Origin: an uncultured Pelagibacteraceae bacterium
Lineage (GTDB): Bacteria > Pseudomonadota > Alphaproteobacteria > Pelagibacterales > Pelagibacteraceae
Assembly: GCA_902616725.1 (NCBI GenBank)
Contig: CACMTZ010000002.1
Span: 62,001 to 126,000 of the forward strand
DNA: 64,000 bases
Direction: 5' to 3'
A program made the translations under genes and the position numbers. How positions within the stretch are numbered: position 1 is the stretch's first letter; each line of letters begins with the position of its first letter. Below, in pieces: positions 16,228-25,469 of the stretch. The notes under the pieces were generated by a model. It was not told where the DNA came from and did no database searches. It saw nothing but the letters and a program-made list of their open reading frames with translations.

Positions 16228-17340
16228 TTAACTAAATAAGCCTAGATCTTTAAGATCATTAAATGTTGTAAATATCATCAAAGTTAAGAGCAAAAACATC
16301 CCGATTCGAAAAAAACCCTCTTGCGTTTTTTGTGATAAAGGACGTCCTAACACTTTTTCGAAAGCATAAAACATTAAATGACCTCCATCTAACATTGGTA
16401 TCGGAAATAAATTAATTAATCCTAAACTTATAGAAATGTAAGCCATCATGCTAATAAACGCCAACAGACCAAACTCTGCTACTTGACCTGAAATTTTAGC
16501 AATTCTAATTGGTCCACCAAGTTGTGAAGTATCAGCTTTACCAAAAATCATCGCACCGATATATTTAAGTGAGGATATACTCACGAAATATACCTCATTT
16601 GCTGCGTGGTATATAGCTTGTGCGGGTCCTAACTTAACATGATTTATCTCGTTATTGTAAGCACTTAATTTAATTCCAACAATCCTTTTGTTAATCTTAT
16701 TTCCAAGATTATCTTCGCTTAAAACCATTTTAGGTTTTACTTTTAATAATATTTCGTCGTATGAACGTTTAACCTTAAAATCTATAAAATCATCTGTTGA
16801 TAACGTTATAAATTTAGAAACATCCATAATACTTTTAACTTCATTTCCATCTATCTCTAAAATAATATCATTTTGTTTCAAACCGCCAATCATTGCAGGA
16901 CTATCTTTTTGTACTTCATTGATCATTGCAGGAGTAAAATCTTTTCCTGCAAAAGTATAAATAGAAAAGAAAATTAATAATGCGAGTAAGAAGTTTGCTA
17001 GTGGTCCACCAAAAACAATTAAAGCTCTTTGATAAAGTGGTTTTAAAACGAATAATTTTTTCCTGTCTTCTTCGTTATATTTTTCTATTAATTTTTCTTG
17101 ATCAGCTTGTGAAAAAACATTTCGATCTCCAAAGAATTTTACGTATCCACCAAGAGGTATCCAGCAAATTTTCCATCTGGTTCCAGATTTATCATTCCAA
17201 CCAAATATTTCCTTTCCAAATCCAATTGAAAAATCAGTTACTGCAACACCATATCTTTTTGCAAAATAATAATGGCCGTATTCATGAATGAATACCACAA
17301 TCATGATAAGTATTAAAAATGGTAATATATAATCTATCAT
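16228..17340 (-). CDS. rseP: RIP metalloprotease RseP (site-2 protease)
   Basis: 370-residue intramembrane zinc protease. The HEYGH zinc motif lies in TM1 at about residues 19-23 (VVFIHEYGHYYFAKRYG). A PDZ domain follows (KDSPAMIGGLKQNDIILEIDG), and the third metal ligand is in the LDGG motif of FPIPMLDGGHLMFYAFE. It cleaves anti-sigma factors or signal-peptide remnants within the inner membrane. It is isolated from the usual dxr and bamA neighbours. The ATG is one base past the TPR gene's stop. Confidence 0.92.
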   Translation of the reverse strand: MIDYILPFLILIMIVVFIHEYGHYYFAKRYGVAVTDFSIGFGKEIFGWNDKSGTRWKICWIPLGGYVKFFGDRNVFSQADQEKLIEKYNEEDRKKLFVLKPLYQRALIVFGGPLANFLLALLIFFSIYTFAGKDFTPAMINEVQKDSPAMIGGLKQNDIILEIDGNEVKSIMDVSKFITLSTDDFIDFKVKRSYDEILLKVKPKMVLSEDNLGNKINKRIVGIKLSAYNNEINHVKLGPAQAIYHAANEVYFVSISSLKYIGAMIFGKADTSQLGGPIRIAKISGQVAEFGLLAFISMMAYISISLGLINLFPIPMLDGGHLMFYAFEKVLGRPLSQKTQEGFFRIGMFLLLTLMIFTTFNDLKDLGLFS

Positions 17341-17341
17341 A

Positions 17342-17890
17342 TTAGATGGATTGTTTTTTAATTAGTTCTTTAATTTGATTTATCATCATATCTGGTGATT
17401 TCATTGTGGGATATATCTCTTTAGCTTTTTCATAACTCTTAATTGCCTTATTATAATTTTTTAATTGAATATTTACAAGACCTTGTCCAGCAAGAGCACC
17501 AAAATGCCTTTTTTCTAATTCTAAAACTTTATCAATATCTTTTTGCGACTTTTCAAAATTTCCAGATAAATAGAATACAGTTGCACGTTTATTCCATGCC
17601 TCAGCCCATAATGGATCTAAATTTATTGCTTTAGAAAATATATCTATTGCTTGATTGTATTTTGACTCATTTACTAAACTTGATCCTTTATTTAATAACA
17701 TTGTCAAATTTTCATCATTTGGATGTGTGCTCCATATTTGCCAAATTTCTTGTTCAACTTTATATGCGGCTGAGTAATTTTGAGTTTTTAAATCATCAAA
17801 CAATTGATTAAGTTTTTTAATTCTTTCATCTGCAATTGAATTATTCAAATATGAAAAAACAATTAAAAAAATGATAAAAATTTTTTTCAT
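17342..17890 (-). CDS. Secreted TPR-repeat protein
   Basis: 182 residues with a signal peptide (MKKIFIIFLIVFSYLNNSIA, cleavage near residue 20). At least three tetratricopeptide repeats follow, the clearest being NQAIDIFSKAINLDPLWAEA then NKRATVFYLSGNFEKSQKDI and YNKAIKSYEKAKEIYPTMKS. It is probably a periplasmic scaffold. Immediate linkage to rseP suggests envelope function, but no partner is visible. Confidence 0.8.
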   Translation of the reverse strand: MKKIFIIFLIVFSYLNNSIADERIKKLNQLFDDLKTQNYSAAYKVEQEIWQIWSTHPNDENLTMLLNKGSSLVNESKYNQAIDIFSKAINLDPLWAEAWNKRATVFYLSGNFEKSQKDIDKVLELEKRHFGALAGQGLVNIQLKNYNKAIKSYEKAKEIYPTMKSPDMMINQIKELIKKQSI

Positions 17891-17895
17891 CAGAA

Positions 17896-18078
17896 CTAAA
17901 AGTATAATAAAATCAATACTGCTAATACAAATAACAAGGCTGCAGTTAAAATAACTAAATTAATTTTAACCTTAAATTTTTGGTAAATTTTCTCATTAAT
18001 CTTTTTCCAAAAAAGGACAATCAAAAAGAATATGACTGCAGGAATTATAAATTTAAGCATATTTTTAATTTTTATCAC
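17896..18078 (-). CDS. Small two-helix membrane protein
   Basis: 60-residue protein with two hydrophobic helices (about residues 8-24 and 38-58) joined by a basic loop (KKINEKIYQKFKVK). It overlaps the 3' end of the regulator gene by 14 nt and precedes the TPR gene by 5 nt, so it is probably a real member of this tight operon. No family recognised. Confidence 0.6.
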   Translation of the reverse strand: MIKIKNMLKFIIPAVIFFLIVLFWKKINEKIYQKFKVKINLVILTAALLFVLAVLILLYF

Positions 18079-19495
18079 CTACATAAACCGAAACACCTCT
18101 CAGATTTATGTCTACATCAAATTTTTTATGTAGAGGAGGAAAAGCTCTTTGAGAACAATCTAATCTATCGCAGGTTCTACATGACACACCTATTGGAATT
18201 TCTGATGACTTTTCACTCAAGTTAACATTTTCAGTATATACAAAATCTTTAGCATATTTAGCTTCACAACCTAACCCAATAGACAAAATACTTTTTGCTC
18301 TACCAAATCTTCCAATCCCTTTTTCAACAGTTCGTGCAATACAAACATATTTTTCTCCGTTGGTCATTTTACTTACAGCACTTTGAATAACTCCAGGTCT
18401 TGTGAATGCAGAATAAACATTCCATCTTGGACACGCACCTCCATATCTTGGAATTTCAATTCCAGACAAAGAAAATCTTTTAGAAATATTCCCAGCCATA
18501 TCAACCCTTAAAAAATGAAATGGAATTCCAGGTAGTTTTGGATCTTGCAAACAGGTTACTCTATGGGCTACTTGTTCAAAAGATGTTGCAAAAGTATTTT
18601 GTAGTAATTCAAGATCGTATTTAAGTTTTTTACACTCAGAATGAAATAGTTTGTAAGGCATTAATATTGCTGCACCACAATAATTAAGCAAAGCAATTTT
18701 AGTTAATTTTTTAGACTCTTCTGACGGAAAAGTAAATTTAGTTAAATAATCCTCAATTTGTTTAATTGCTCCCTCTTGTGCAATTTGTGCAGCTGCATGA
18801 AGTTTTTTTGTTTCAAGGGAACTATAATCACTCAACAGAAGTTCTTTTTTATTTTTGTTATAAATTTTAGAAAAAGGTTTATTTTCCTCTGGAATAACAT
18901 CTCTGACAATAATGTCATATTCAGATTTTAAATGATCACAAAGAGCAACATATCTTGTACGATTATTTTTTTGAACTTTTTCAAAAACTTTATTGGCAAA
19001 ATCCTCTAATTTTGGAAAATAGTTTTTATTTTCTTGAAGAAAGTCTGAAATAACTTCACCTGGAAATGAGTTCTTTCTATTATCAACAATTTTTCCAGAA
19101 ATTTTTTCAATCTTATTTACTAATTCATGATCTTTTTTTTTTAAAATATCTCCTAATCTTACAATTGCTTTTCCAATTTTTGGATTAGTTCCTACAAGAT
19201 CTTTGACCTCTGGCCCTAAAATATCAAGATCCTCAAATAATTTATCATCTAAAATTTCTGATAAAGTATTTTCTAAATTTACATCATCTTTTGATGTTAA
19301 TTGAGAAAGTTCGATATTTAACTTTTCGCAAATTTTTAAAAGTAGATCCCCATCAATTTTTCTTTTTCCCCCCTCGATTAAATTTAAATAACTAGGTGAA
19401 ATGTTTATTTCTTGCGCAAGTTTGTTAGCTTGAAGACCCTTTTGACGTCTAAAAGCCTTGATTTTTGGTCCTATTTTTAAATCATTTTGACTCAT
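18065..19495 (-). CDS. XRE/IrrE-type transcriptional regulator of the ScfR/RamB group
   Basis: 476-residue regulator. An N-terminal XRE helix-turn-helix spans residues 7-62 (KAFRRQKGLQANKLAQEINI, SPSYLNLIEGGKRKI). The central region is the IrrE/ImmA-like domain (DUF955), with LHAAAQIAQEGAIKQ where many members have an HExxH site; here the zinc residues look absent. The C-terminal DUF2083 part is cysteine-rich (CRTCDRLDCSQRAFP). Family members sense short-chain fatty acid or acetyl-CoA state and control isocitrate lyase and related genes. It is divergent from aceA, with a shared operator-rich spacer. Confidence 0.85.
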   Translation of the reverse strand: MSQNDLKIGPKIKAFRRQKGLQANKLAQEINISPSYLNLIEGGKRKIDGDLLLKICEKLNIELSQLTSKDDVNLENTLSEILDDKLFEDLDILGPEVKDLVGTNPKIGKAIVRLGDILKKKDHELVNKIEKISGKIVDNRKNSFPGEVISDFLQENKNYFPKLEDFANKVFEKVQKNNRTRYVALCDHLKSEYDIIVRDVIPEENKPFSKIYNKNKKELLLSDYSSLETKKLHAAAQIAQEGAIKQIEDYLTKFTFPSEESKKLTKIALLNYCGAAILMPYKLFHSECKKLKYDLELLQNTFATSFEQVAHRVTCLQDPKLPGIPFHFLRVDMAGNISKRFSLSGIEIPRYGGACPRWNVYSAFTRPGVIQSAVSKMTNGEKYVCIARTVEKGIGRFGRAKSILSIGLGCEAKYAKDFVYTENVNLSEKSSEIPIGVSCRTCDRLDCSQRAFPPLHKKFDVDINLRGVSVYVGDKN

Positions 19496-19503
19496 ATTTT
19501 CTA

Positions 19504-19606
19504 TTTGTAAATTTTGTAAATTTATATTTACAATTATTTTCCTTTATTTACAAGCTTTTTATTCTTTTTTGTAGATTTTGTAAATTTTGTAAATTATAAG
19601 ATTTAC
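19504..19606. promoter_or_regulatory. Cluster of TTTGTAAA operator-like repeats between the ScfR-type regulator and aceA
   Basis: TTTGTAAA occurs at 19504, 19513, 19577 and 19586. The copies form two tandem pairs, each with a 9-bp period. Inverted copies ATTTACAA (19526) and TTTACAAG (19547) lie between them. RamB/ScfR-like regulators bind comparable TTTGCAAA-type elements, so autoregulation plus aceA control is the natural reading. Confidence 0.55.
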
Positions 19607-19768
19607 ATGACTGATAAACAAAAAAACACAGAAAATGAGGCTCAAATCATAAAAAGTGAGGACCTTGCTAGACATAATAGCAGAGGTATTTACATGAGAG
19701 ATGATCATTGTGATTGGGGTTCAAGTGGAATGAAAGATTTAGTTGAGACACTAAACGACTCAAATTAA
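19607..19768 (+). CDS. 53-residue acidic protein upstream of aceA
   Basis: An ATG directly after the last operator repeat opens a 53-codon frame (MTDKQKNTENEAQIIKSEDL, then ARHNSRGIYMRDDHCDWGSS). It ends 52 nt before the aceA start on the same strand. It has one cysteine and one tryptophan in a DDHCDWG motif. The frame and its composition look protein-like. It could be a small co-factor or leader gene of the glyoxylate shunt. No family recognised and the ribosome binding site is weak. Confidence 0.5.
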   Translation: MTDKQKNTENEAQIIKSEDLARHNSRGIYMRDDHCDWGSSGMKDLVETLNDSN

Positions 19769-19820
19769 ATCAAATTTTACTTTTTCATTTTAATTTTAAC
19801 TTCTGAGGTAACTACCAATT

Positions 19821-21095
19821 ATGAGTGCAGAAAACATCTCATACGAACTAAAAAGATTTGCAGGTATTAAAAGAGATTATACCCCCGATGAAGTTGAAAG
19901 ATTAAGAGGCTCAATTAAAATTGAATATTCCTTATGTAAACAACAATCAGTTAAACTTTGGAAACTTCTTAATACAGAAAATTATATAAGTACTTTAGGA
20001 TCTTTATCAGGAAATCAAGCAGTTCAACACGCTAAAGCTGGTCTGAAATCAATTTATCTAAGTGGTTGGCAAGTAGCTGCAGACGCTAATAGTGCTGGTG
20101 AAATGTACCCAGATCAATCTTTATATCCATATGATAGTGCTCCAAAACTTGTTGAGTCTATGAATAACGCTTTGCTAAGAGCGGACCAAATTCAACATAT
20201 GGAACTAAAAGATGGTGATATGAAAAAAGAGAAAAGAATTGATTATATGCTTCCAATCATTGCTGATGGTGAAGCAGGTTTTGGAGGTCCATTAAATGTT
20301 TTCGAACTTACAAAGAAGTTTATTAAAGCTGGTGCAGCAGGTGTTCATTTTGAAGATCAATTAGCTAGTGAAAAAAAATGTGGTCATATGGGTGGTAAAG
20401 TACTTGTGCCGACAGGGACTATGATTAAAAATTTAAAGGCTGCAAGACTAGCAGCTGATATTGCTGATGTTCCATTGATAATTTTAGCTAGAACAGATGC
20501 AAATGCTGCAAAACTAATTACTAATGATTTTGATGAAAATGATAAACCTTTTCTTACAGGTGAAAGATCTCCTGAAGGATTTTATTACGTTAAATCAGGA
20601 ATTGAACAAGCAATTTCAAGAGGATTGGCATATGCACCATATTCAGATTTAATTTGGTGTGAAACAGCTACACCTAATCTTGAAGAAGCTAAAAAATTTG
20701 CAGATGCAATTCATGAAAAATTTCCTGGAAAACTTTTAGCATATAATTGTTCTCCATCATTTAATTGGAAGAAGCATTTATCAGACGAAGAAATTGCTTC
20801 ATTTCAAAAAGAAATAAGTAAAATGGGCTATAAATTTCAATTTATAACGCTAGCTGGCTTTCATACACAAAATATTGCAATTTTTGAATTAGCAGAAAAA
20901 TACAAAAAAGAGGGTATGGCTGCTTATTCTAAGATTCAAGAACAAGAATTTGCTCGTGAAAAAGATGGTTACACAAGCGTAAAACATCAAAGAGAAGTAG
21001 GTACATCTTATTTTGATGCTGTTTCTAATACAATAAGTAGTGGAAAGAGCTCAACTACAGCAATGGATGGCTCAACCGAGTCTGAACAATTCTAA
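19821..21095 (+). CDS. aceA: Isocitrate lyase
   Basis: 424-residue glyoxylate-shunt enzyme that splits isocitrate to glyoxylate and succinate. The catalytic loop [14 protein letters not shown] is near residues 190-203, and the metal-binding stretch [17 protein letters not shown] precedes it. [12 protein letters not shown] and FITLAGFH are further family motifs. Length matches bacterial Icl. GAGGTAA about 14 nt before the ATG is the ribosome binding site. Control by the divergent ScfR-type regulator is likely. Malate synthase is not in this window. Confidence 0.96.
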   Translation: MSAENISYELKRFAGIKRDYTPDEVERLRGSIKIEYSLCKQQSVKLWKLLNTENYISTLGSLSGNQAVQHAKAGLKSIYLSGWQVAADANSAGEMYPDQSLYPYDSAPKLVESMNNALLRADQIQHMELKDGDMKKEKRIDYMLPIIADGEAGFGGPLNVFELTKKFIKAGAAGVHFEDQLASEKKCGHMGGKVLVPTGTMIKNLKAARLAADIADVPLIILARTDANAAKLITNDFDENDKPFLTGERSPEGFYYVKSGIEQAISRGLAYAPYSDLIWCETATPNLEEAKKFADAIHEKFPGKLLAYNCSPSFNWKKHLSDEEIASFQKEISKMGYKFQFITLAGFHTQNIAIFELAEKYKKEGMAAYSKIQEQEFAREKDGYTSVKHQREVGTSYFDAVSNTISSGKSSTTAMDGSTESEQF

Positions 21096-21124
21096 TAAAA
21101 CAACTCCTCTTATATATTAGTCTA

Positions 21125-21152
21125 TTAACTGGCCCAGAAATGGGTCAGTTAA
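21125..21152. terminator. Hairpin between convergent aceA and glycosyltransferase-like gene
   Basis: TTAACTGGCCC and GGGTCAGTTAA form an 11-bp stem, one pair being G-U on the plus RNA, around AGAAAT. It starts 29 nt past the aceA stop and overlaps the end of the opposing gene. It is followed by ATTTTCTG on plus. Probably a shared terminator. Confidence 0.6.
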
Positions 21153-22065
21153 ATTTTCTGGTGATAAATCTAAATTTCCAAAAGAGATTTTTAATTAATC
21201 TTTTTAAGATAAAAATATCAGCCATTTTTTTTCTATTTCCTGAATCAATAATAATTTCATTAATCTGAAACTTACAGGCACCTCTAATATCAAAGTAATA
21301 TTTTTTGTCTAAATCAGGAAATTTTTCATAATAATTATTGGTTATATGTTCAATAAAAGAATCTGGGTGTGGTTGATTATTTTCTTCAGGAATTAAAGTT
21401 GCTTTGAAATAATTCATACTAAGCGCGTGGAAACCAATTGACGATCTCTCTGTAATGCCATAATTATGTCTAAAGTTATGTGCTCTTTTTTCGAATGACC
21501 ACCATTTGGATTTTAAAAAAGTTTCAAATTGTTTTTTAGTATAGATCCAGAAACAACAATAATTTTCTAAGTCATTAACGATGAAATTTTGACCCTCAAT
21601 TTCAAAGAATTTGTCTAATTTTTTTGAAATATGAATACTATGCTTCTGATTAGTTTTGTTGTTCATTTCATATATAAAAAAACCTAAATGAAACCCTTTA
21701 TTTGCTAATAAATCTTGATATTTCAGCCAATATTGTAGATTAACTTCTGAGAACTTAATGTCGTGTTCTAAGTAAATAAAGTATTCATAGTCATTTTTTT
21801 GCTCTTCCATTAATGATCTACACTTCCATGTTAAATACCCTTTGTTTAGTTCACTATCACTTATTTGATGTTTGATAATTTTAGCATTTAAATTTTTATC
21901 ATCCAAAAAATCATTATGCGTGTGAATGAAAATATCATTTTTAATTGAAAGTGTTTTTAGATTGATTACATTTTCTTCAAGATAATCAAAACGTCTCAAA
22001 TTTCTATAACCTTCCTTTTTTTCGGGATTTGGATTGTAAAAAGGTATATGAATAGATATAGACAT
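21145..22065 (-). CDS. Glycosyltransferase-A-like protein of unknown specificity
   Basis: 306-residue soluble protein starting SISIHIPFYNPNP, typical of a nucleotide-sugar binding strand. YEYFIYLEHDIKFSEVNLQYW near residues 95-115 contains EHD in the position of the GT-A DxD metal motif. The C-terminal half includes EENNQPHPDSFIEHITNNYY. I recognise the fold type but not a defined family. Divergent sugar epimerase and nucleotidyltransferase genes next door support a role in surface polysaccharide. Confidence 0.55.
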   Translation of the reverse strand: MSISIHIPFYNPNPEKKEGYRNLRRFDYLEENVINLKTLSIKNDIFIHTHNDFLDDKNLNAKIIKHQISDSELNKGYLTWKCRSLMEEQKNDYEYFIYLEHDIKFSEVNLQYWLKYQDLLANKGFHLGFFIYEMNNKTNQKHSIHISKKLDKFFEIEGQNFIVNDLENYCCFWIYTKKQFETFLKSKWWSFEKRAHNFRHNYGITERSSIGFHALSMNYFKATLIPEENNQPHPDSFIEHITNNYYEKFPDLDKKYYFDIRGACKFQINEIIIDSGNRKKMADIFILKRLIKNLFWKFRFITRKFN

Positions 22066-22106
22066 TATTTATTTTAAAATTATAAACATATTTATAACAT
22101 TTAATA

Positions 22107-23060
22107 ATGAAAAAAATTCTAATAACGGGTGGTACAGGTTATCTAGGAAGAAATTTAGCTAATTTTTATAAGAAAAAATATAAAGTTTTTCTTGGCGCTC
22201 GTAATAATAAACAAAATTTCTTAGTAAAAAATTTAACGAATTGTGAAGTAGTACCTTTGGATGTTTCTAATATTGAGTCTGTACATGATTGTTTAAATTA
22301 TACTAAACCTGACATCGTAATTCATGCTGCTGCTACAAAATTTGTCGATTTATCAGAAAAATTTCCATTTGAATGTATTGATATAAATATACTTGGATCT
22401 ACTAATATTGTTCGAGCCTGTATAAACAAAAAAGTTCCAACAGTTATAGGTGTTTCAACTGACAAAGCATCACCGCCAATCAAAAATATTTATGGTTTAA
22501 GTAAATCTTGTATGGAGAGACTTTTTTCATCAATAAAATCTTATAGTAAAACTAAATTTATTTGTGTGAGGTATGGTAATGTAACATGGTCTACTGGATC
22601 TGTTCTACCAATTTGGAAACAAATGTATAAAAAAAATAAGACTATACTTACCACTGGTCCTTACATGAGACGATTTTTCTTCTCAGTCAATGAAGCTGTA
22701 AGTTTAATTGATCAAGCTCTAAAACTTAAAAATAAATTAAATGGAAAAATTCTTTCAGCCGAAATGAAATCTGCAAAAATGATCGATTTCTTAAAAGTCT
22801 GGACAAAAAGATTTGGTGGTAAATATAAAATAATTCAATCTAGAAAAGGTGATCGACAAGATGAATATCTAATTGGTGAGGACGAGTTAAAATATGCCAA
22901 AGAGATGAAAATTAAGAATAGAAAATATTTTGTAATCGATTTTAATAATCTTTTAAAAAAACCACTTAAAGAAATAGTATCTTCTGAAAATGCAAAGAGA
23001 TTAGCGCAGTCTGAAATTGAAAAAATTATCAAGTTTGGTCTGAAATCTAATGACTTATAG
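22107..23060 (+). CDS. SDR-family nucleotide-sugar dehydratase/epimerase (CapD/PseB-like)
   Basis: 317-residue Rossmann enzyme. The NAD(P) motif ITGGTGYLGRNLA lies at residues 6-18. The polysaccharide biosynthesis subgroup signature GVSTDKASPPIKNIYGLSKS has the YxxxK catalytic pair. RRFFFSVNEAVSLIDQAL is typical of UDP-GlcNAc 4,6-dehydratases. It probably remodels an NDP-sugar for surface glycan. It overlaps the downstream nucleotidyltransferase gene by 11 nt. Confidence 0.82.
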   Translation: MKKILITGGTGYLGRNLANFYKKKYKVFLGARNNKQNFLVKNLTNCEVVPLDVSNIESVHDCLNYTKPDIVIHAAATKFVDLSEKFPFECIDINILGSTNIVRACINKKVPTVIGVSTDKASPPIKNIYGLSKSCMERLFSSIKSYSKTKFICVRYGNVTWSTGSVLPIWKQMYKKNKTILTTGPYMRRFFFSVNEAVSLIDQALKLKNKLNGKILSAEMKSAKMIDFLKVWTKRFGGKYKIIQSRKGDRQDEYLIGEDELKYAKEMKIKNRKYFVIDFNNLLKKPLKEIVSSENAKRLAQSEIEKIIKFGLKSNDL

Positions 23061-23730
23061 AAAAATAAATCATGCTTTTATAATGGCGGCTGGACGTGGA
23101 ACCAGATTAATGCCACTTACCAAAAAAATACCTAAAGGTTTAGTTAAATTTAAACAAACCTCATTGATTGCAAGAGGTATCAAAAGACTGAAAAAATATA
23201 TAAATTTTGTTCATATTTCAGTTGGTTACAAAGGGCCTATTTTAGCTAAACATTTAATAGAAGAAAAAGTTTCATCAATAATAAATACAGACAAAAAAGG
23301 TAATTCTTGGTGGATATTCAACTCTATATTTAAATCATTTAACTCTCCAATTTATGTCTTAACTTGCGATAACGTCACTAACATTGATTTTAAAAAACTT
23401 GAGAAAGATTATTATAAAAAAGGTCAGCCCCTATGCATGTTAATTCCAACAAAACCAATTAAAGGATTAGCGGGAGATTTTATTTTTAAAAAAAGAAATA
23501 TTGTTAAAAAACTTTCAAGAACACAAAAATCTGATATTTACTGCACTGGTATTCAAATATTAAATCCAAAAAAGATAAACGATAAAATTAAACCAACTGA
23601 TGACTTTAATATTCTCTGGAAAAAACTAATTAAAATCAGACAATTATATGTTTCTGATGTAATGCCAAAAAAATGGTACACAGTTGACAATTTAGATAAC
23701 CTAAAAAAACTCAAAAAAATTTTTAAATAA
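23050..23730 (+). CDS. Sugar-1-phosphate nucleotidyltransferase-like protein
   Basis: 226-residue GT-A/NTP-transferase fold protein. The N-terminal AFIMAAGRGTRLMPLTKKIPKGLVK is the canonical nucleotide-binding signature, LTCDNVTNIDF holds the metal aspartate, and the C-terminal WYTVDNLDNLKKL is conserved in mannose-1-phosphate guanylyltransferase-like proteins. It would activate a sugar phosphate for the neighbouring dehydratase and transferase. The exact nucleotide and sugar are unknown. Confidence 0.8.
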   Translation: MTYRKINHAFIMAAGRGTRLMPLTKKIPKGLVKFKQTSLIARGIKRLKKYINFVHISVGYKGPILAKHLIEEKVSSIINTDKKGNSWWIFNSIFKSFNSPIYVLTCDNVTNIDFKKLEKDYYKKGQPLCMLIPTKPIKGLAGDFIFKKRNIVKKLSRTQKSDIYCTGIQILNPKKINDKIKPTDDFNILWKKLIKIRQLYVSDVMPKKWYTVDNLDNLKKLKKIFK

Positions 23731-23735
23731 ATTTT

Positions 23736-24503
23736 TTAAGACTTTATGCTGTAACCCTTTTTAAGTAAGATCGAGACAATAATTACGCAAACTGACAAGA
23801 ATAACACCATTAAACCTACACTGATCCAAATATTAAAATCTGATATGCCATAGAAAGAGTATCTAAGGCTACTAATTAAGTAAACAACAGGATTAAAATA
23901 AGTAACTACTTGCCAGAATTCAGGTAACATATCTAATGAATAAAGACTTCCACCTAAAAATACCATTGGTGTTATTACAAAAGAAGGAATTATTGACATC
24001 TGCTCAAAGTCCTTGCTGACTAAACCAATCAAAAATCCAAATAATGCAAATGTGAAAGAAACAAGAATTAATAAAAAAATCATTAGTAATGGATATTGAA
24101 CTTTTACATCAGCAAAAAATTGTGCAGTCAAAAAAATTACAAAACCAACAATCAGTGTTTTGGTAGCTCCTGCACTTACAAATGCCAGTACAATTTCATA
24201 AGCGGATATAGGCGCAGCTAAAATCTCATAAATAGTCCCATTAAATTTTGGAAAAAATATTCCAAAAGAGGTATTACTTATGGATTGAGTTAATAAAGTT
24301 AACATCAGCAATCCTGGAACTATAAAAGATCCATAACTGATACCATCAATTTTTTGAACGTAACCACCGATCACAGAACCAAAAACAATAAAATATAATG
24401 ATGTTGAGATTACTGGTGATAAAAGAGATTGACCTAAAGTTCGTCTAAATCTATCCATTTCATGAAAATAAATAGCTTTAAATCCATAATAATTAATTTT
24501 CAT
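23736..24503 (-). CDS. ABC-2 type exporter permease (YadH-like)
   Basis: 255-residue permease with six hydrophobic helices. The N-terminal [26 protein letters not shown], then [31 protein letters not shown], is the ABC-2 permease signature (NodJ/DrrB/YadH group). It pairs with the ATPase gene upstream; their coding regions overlap by 11 nt. The exported substrate is unknown; candidates are lipid-linked glycans or hydrophobic compounds. Confidence 0.85.
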   Translation of the reverse strand: MKINYYGFKAIYFHEMDRFRRTLGQSLLSPVISTSLYFIVFGSVIGGYVQKIDGISYGSFIVPGLLMLTLLTQSISNTSFGIFFPKFNGTIYEILAAPISAYEIVLAFVSAGATKTLIVGFVIFLTAQFFADVKVQYPLLMIFLLILVSFTFALFGFLIGLVSKDFEQMSIIPSFVITPMVFLGGSLYSLDMLPEFWQVVTYFNPVVYLISSLRYSFYGISDFNIWISVGLMVLFLSVCVIIVSILLKKGYSIKS

Positions 24504-25428
24504 TATTTTCCTTTACTAAAGTTACAAATATTTTTTCTAAATTACTTTGTTCAGTTTTAAGATCCTTAAGTTTTAAACCAGAATCTTTAATATCTTGTAA
24601 AAGATTTGTAATCCCAGTCTGCTTTTCTTTTAAATTATAAGTATATGCTAAAGACATTTTATTACTTCCAATAATCAAATTATATTTTTTTAATGAGTCA
24701 GGAATTTCTTTAACTTCCTCTTGTAATTCAACAGATAAAACTTTATGGCCCATTTTTTTAATTAATTCTTTTTTTTGTTCAACAATAATAATTTCTCCCT
24801 GATTAATAACCCCTACTCGATCAGCAATCTCCTCAGCCTCTTCAATGTAATGAGTTGTTAAAATAATTGTAACACCTATTTCTCTTAATGATTTTACCAC
24901 CTTCCACATCTCTTGTCTTAATTCAACATCTACACCAGCAGTAGGTTCATCTAAAAATAAAATTTTTGGCTCATGAGATAATGCTTTAGCGATTAAAACT
25001 CTTCTTTTCATTCCACCTGATAATTTTCGCAAGATTAAATCTTTTTTGTCCCAAAGACTGAGTTGTTTTAAGACTTTTTCAATATGTGTTGGATCTGGTT
25101 TTTTTCCATACAAACCTCTTGAATACGAAACGTTATTAAAAACAGTTTCAAATTGCTCTAAAGTTAATTCCTGAGGAACGAGTCCTATACGTGATCTTGT
25201 TTCCCTATAATCTTCAATGATATCAAAATCTTCAACTGTAACTTTTCCTGATGATGGTTTTACAATGCCACAAATAATGCTAATCAAAGTAGTTTTACCT
25301 GCACCATTGGGTCCAAGCATCGCAAAAATTTCTCCTTTTTTGATATTGAGGTTTATATTTTTTAAAGCATTAAAGCCATTATCATAAACTTTTGAGAGAT
25401 TATTAATTACTATTTGATTTTCTGACAT
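24493..25428 (-). CDS. ABC exporter ATPase (YadG-like)
   Basis: 311-residue ATPase. Walker [10 protein letters not shown] is near residues 39-47, the signature motif [16 protein letters not shown] is near 140, Walker [14 protein letters not shown] follows, and the H-loop is in [12 protein letters not shown]. The C-terminal about 80 residues form the extra domain common in ABC-2 export systems. It powers the permease encoded immediately downstream. Confidence 0.92.
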   Translation of the reverse strand: MSENQIVINNLSKVYDNGFNALKNINLNIKKGEIFAMLGPNGAGKTTLISIICGIVKPSSGKVTVEDFDIIEDYRETRSRIGLVPQELTLEQFETVFNNVSYSRGLYGKKPDPTHIEKVLKQLSLWDKKDLILRKLSGGMKRRVLIAKALSHEPKILFLDEPTAGVDVELRQEMWKVVKSLREIGVTIILTTHYIEEAEEIADRVGVINQGEIIIVEQKKELIKKMGHKVLSVELQEEVKEIPDSLKKYNLIIGSNKMSLAYTYNLKEKQTGITNLLQDIKDSGLKLKDLKTEQSNLEKIFVTLVKENNEN

Positions 25429-25469
25429 TCGGTCAGTTATATAACTATTAATTCACTTAATACAATCAA

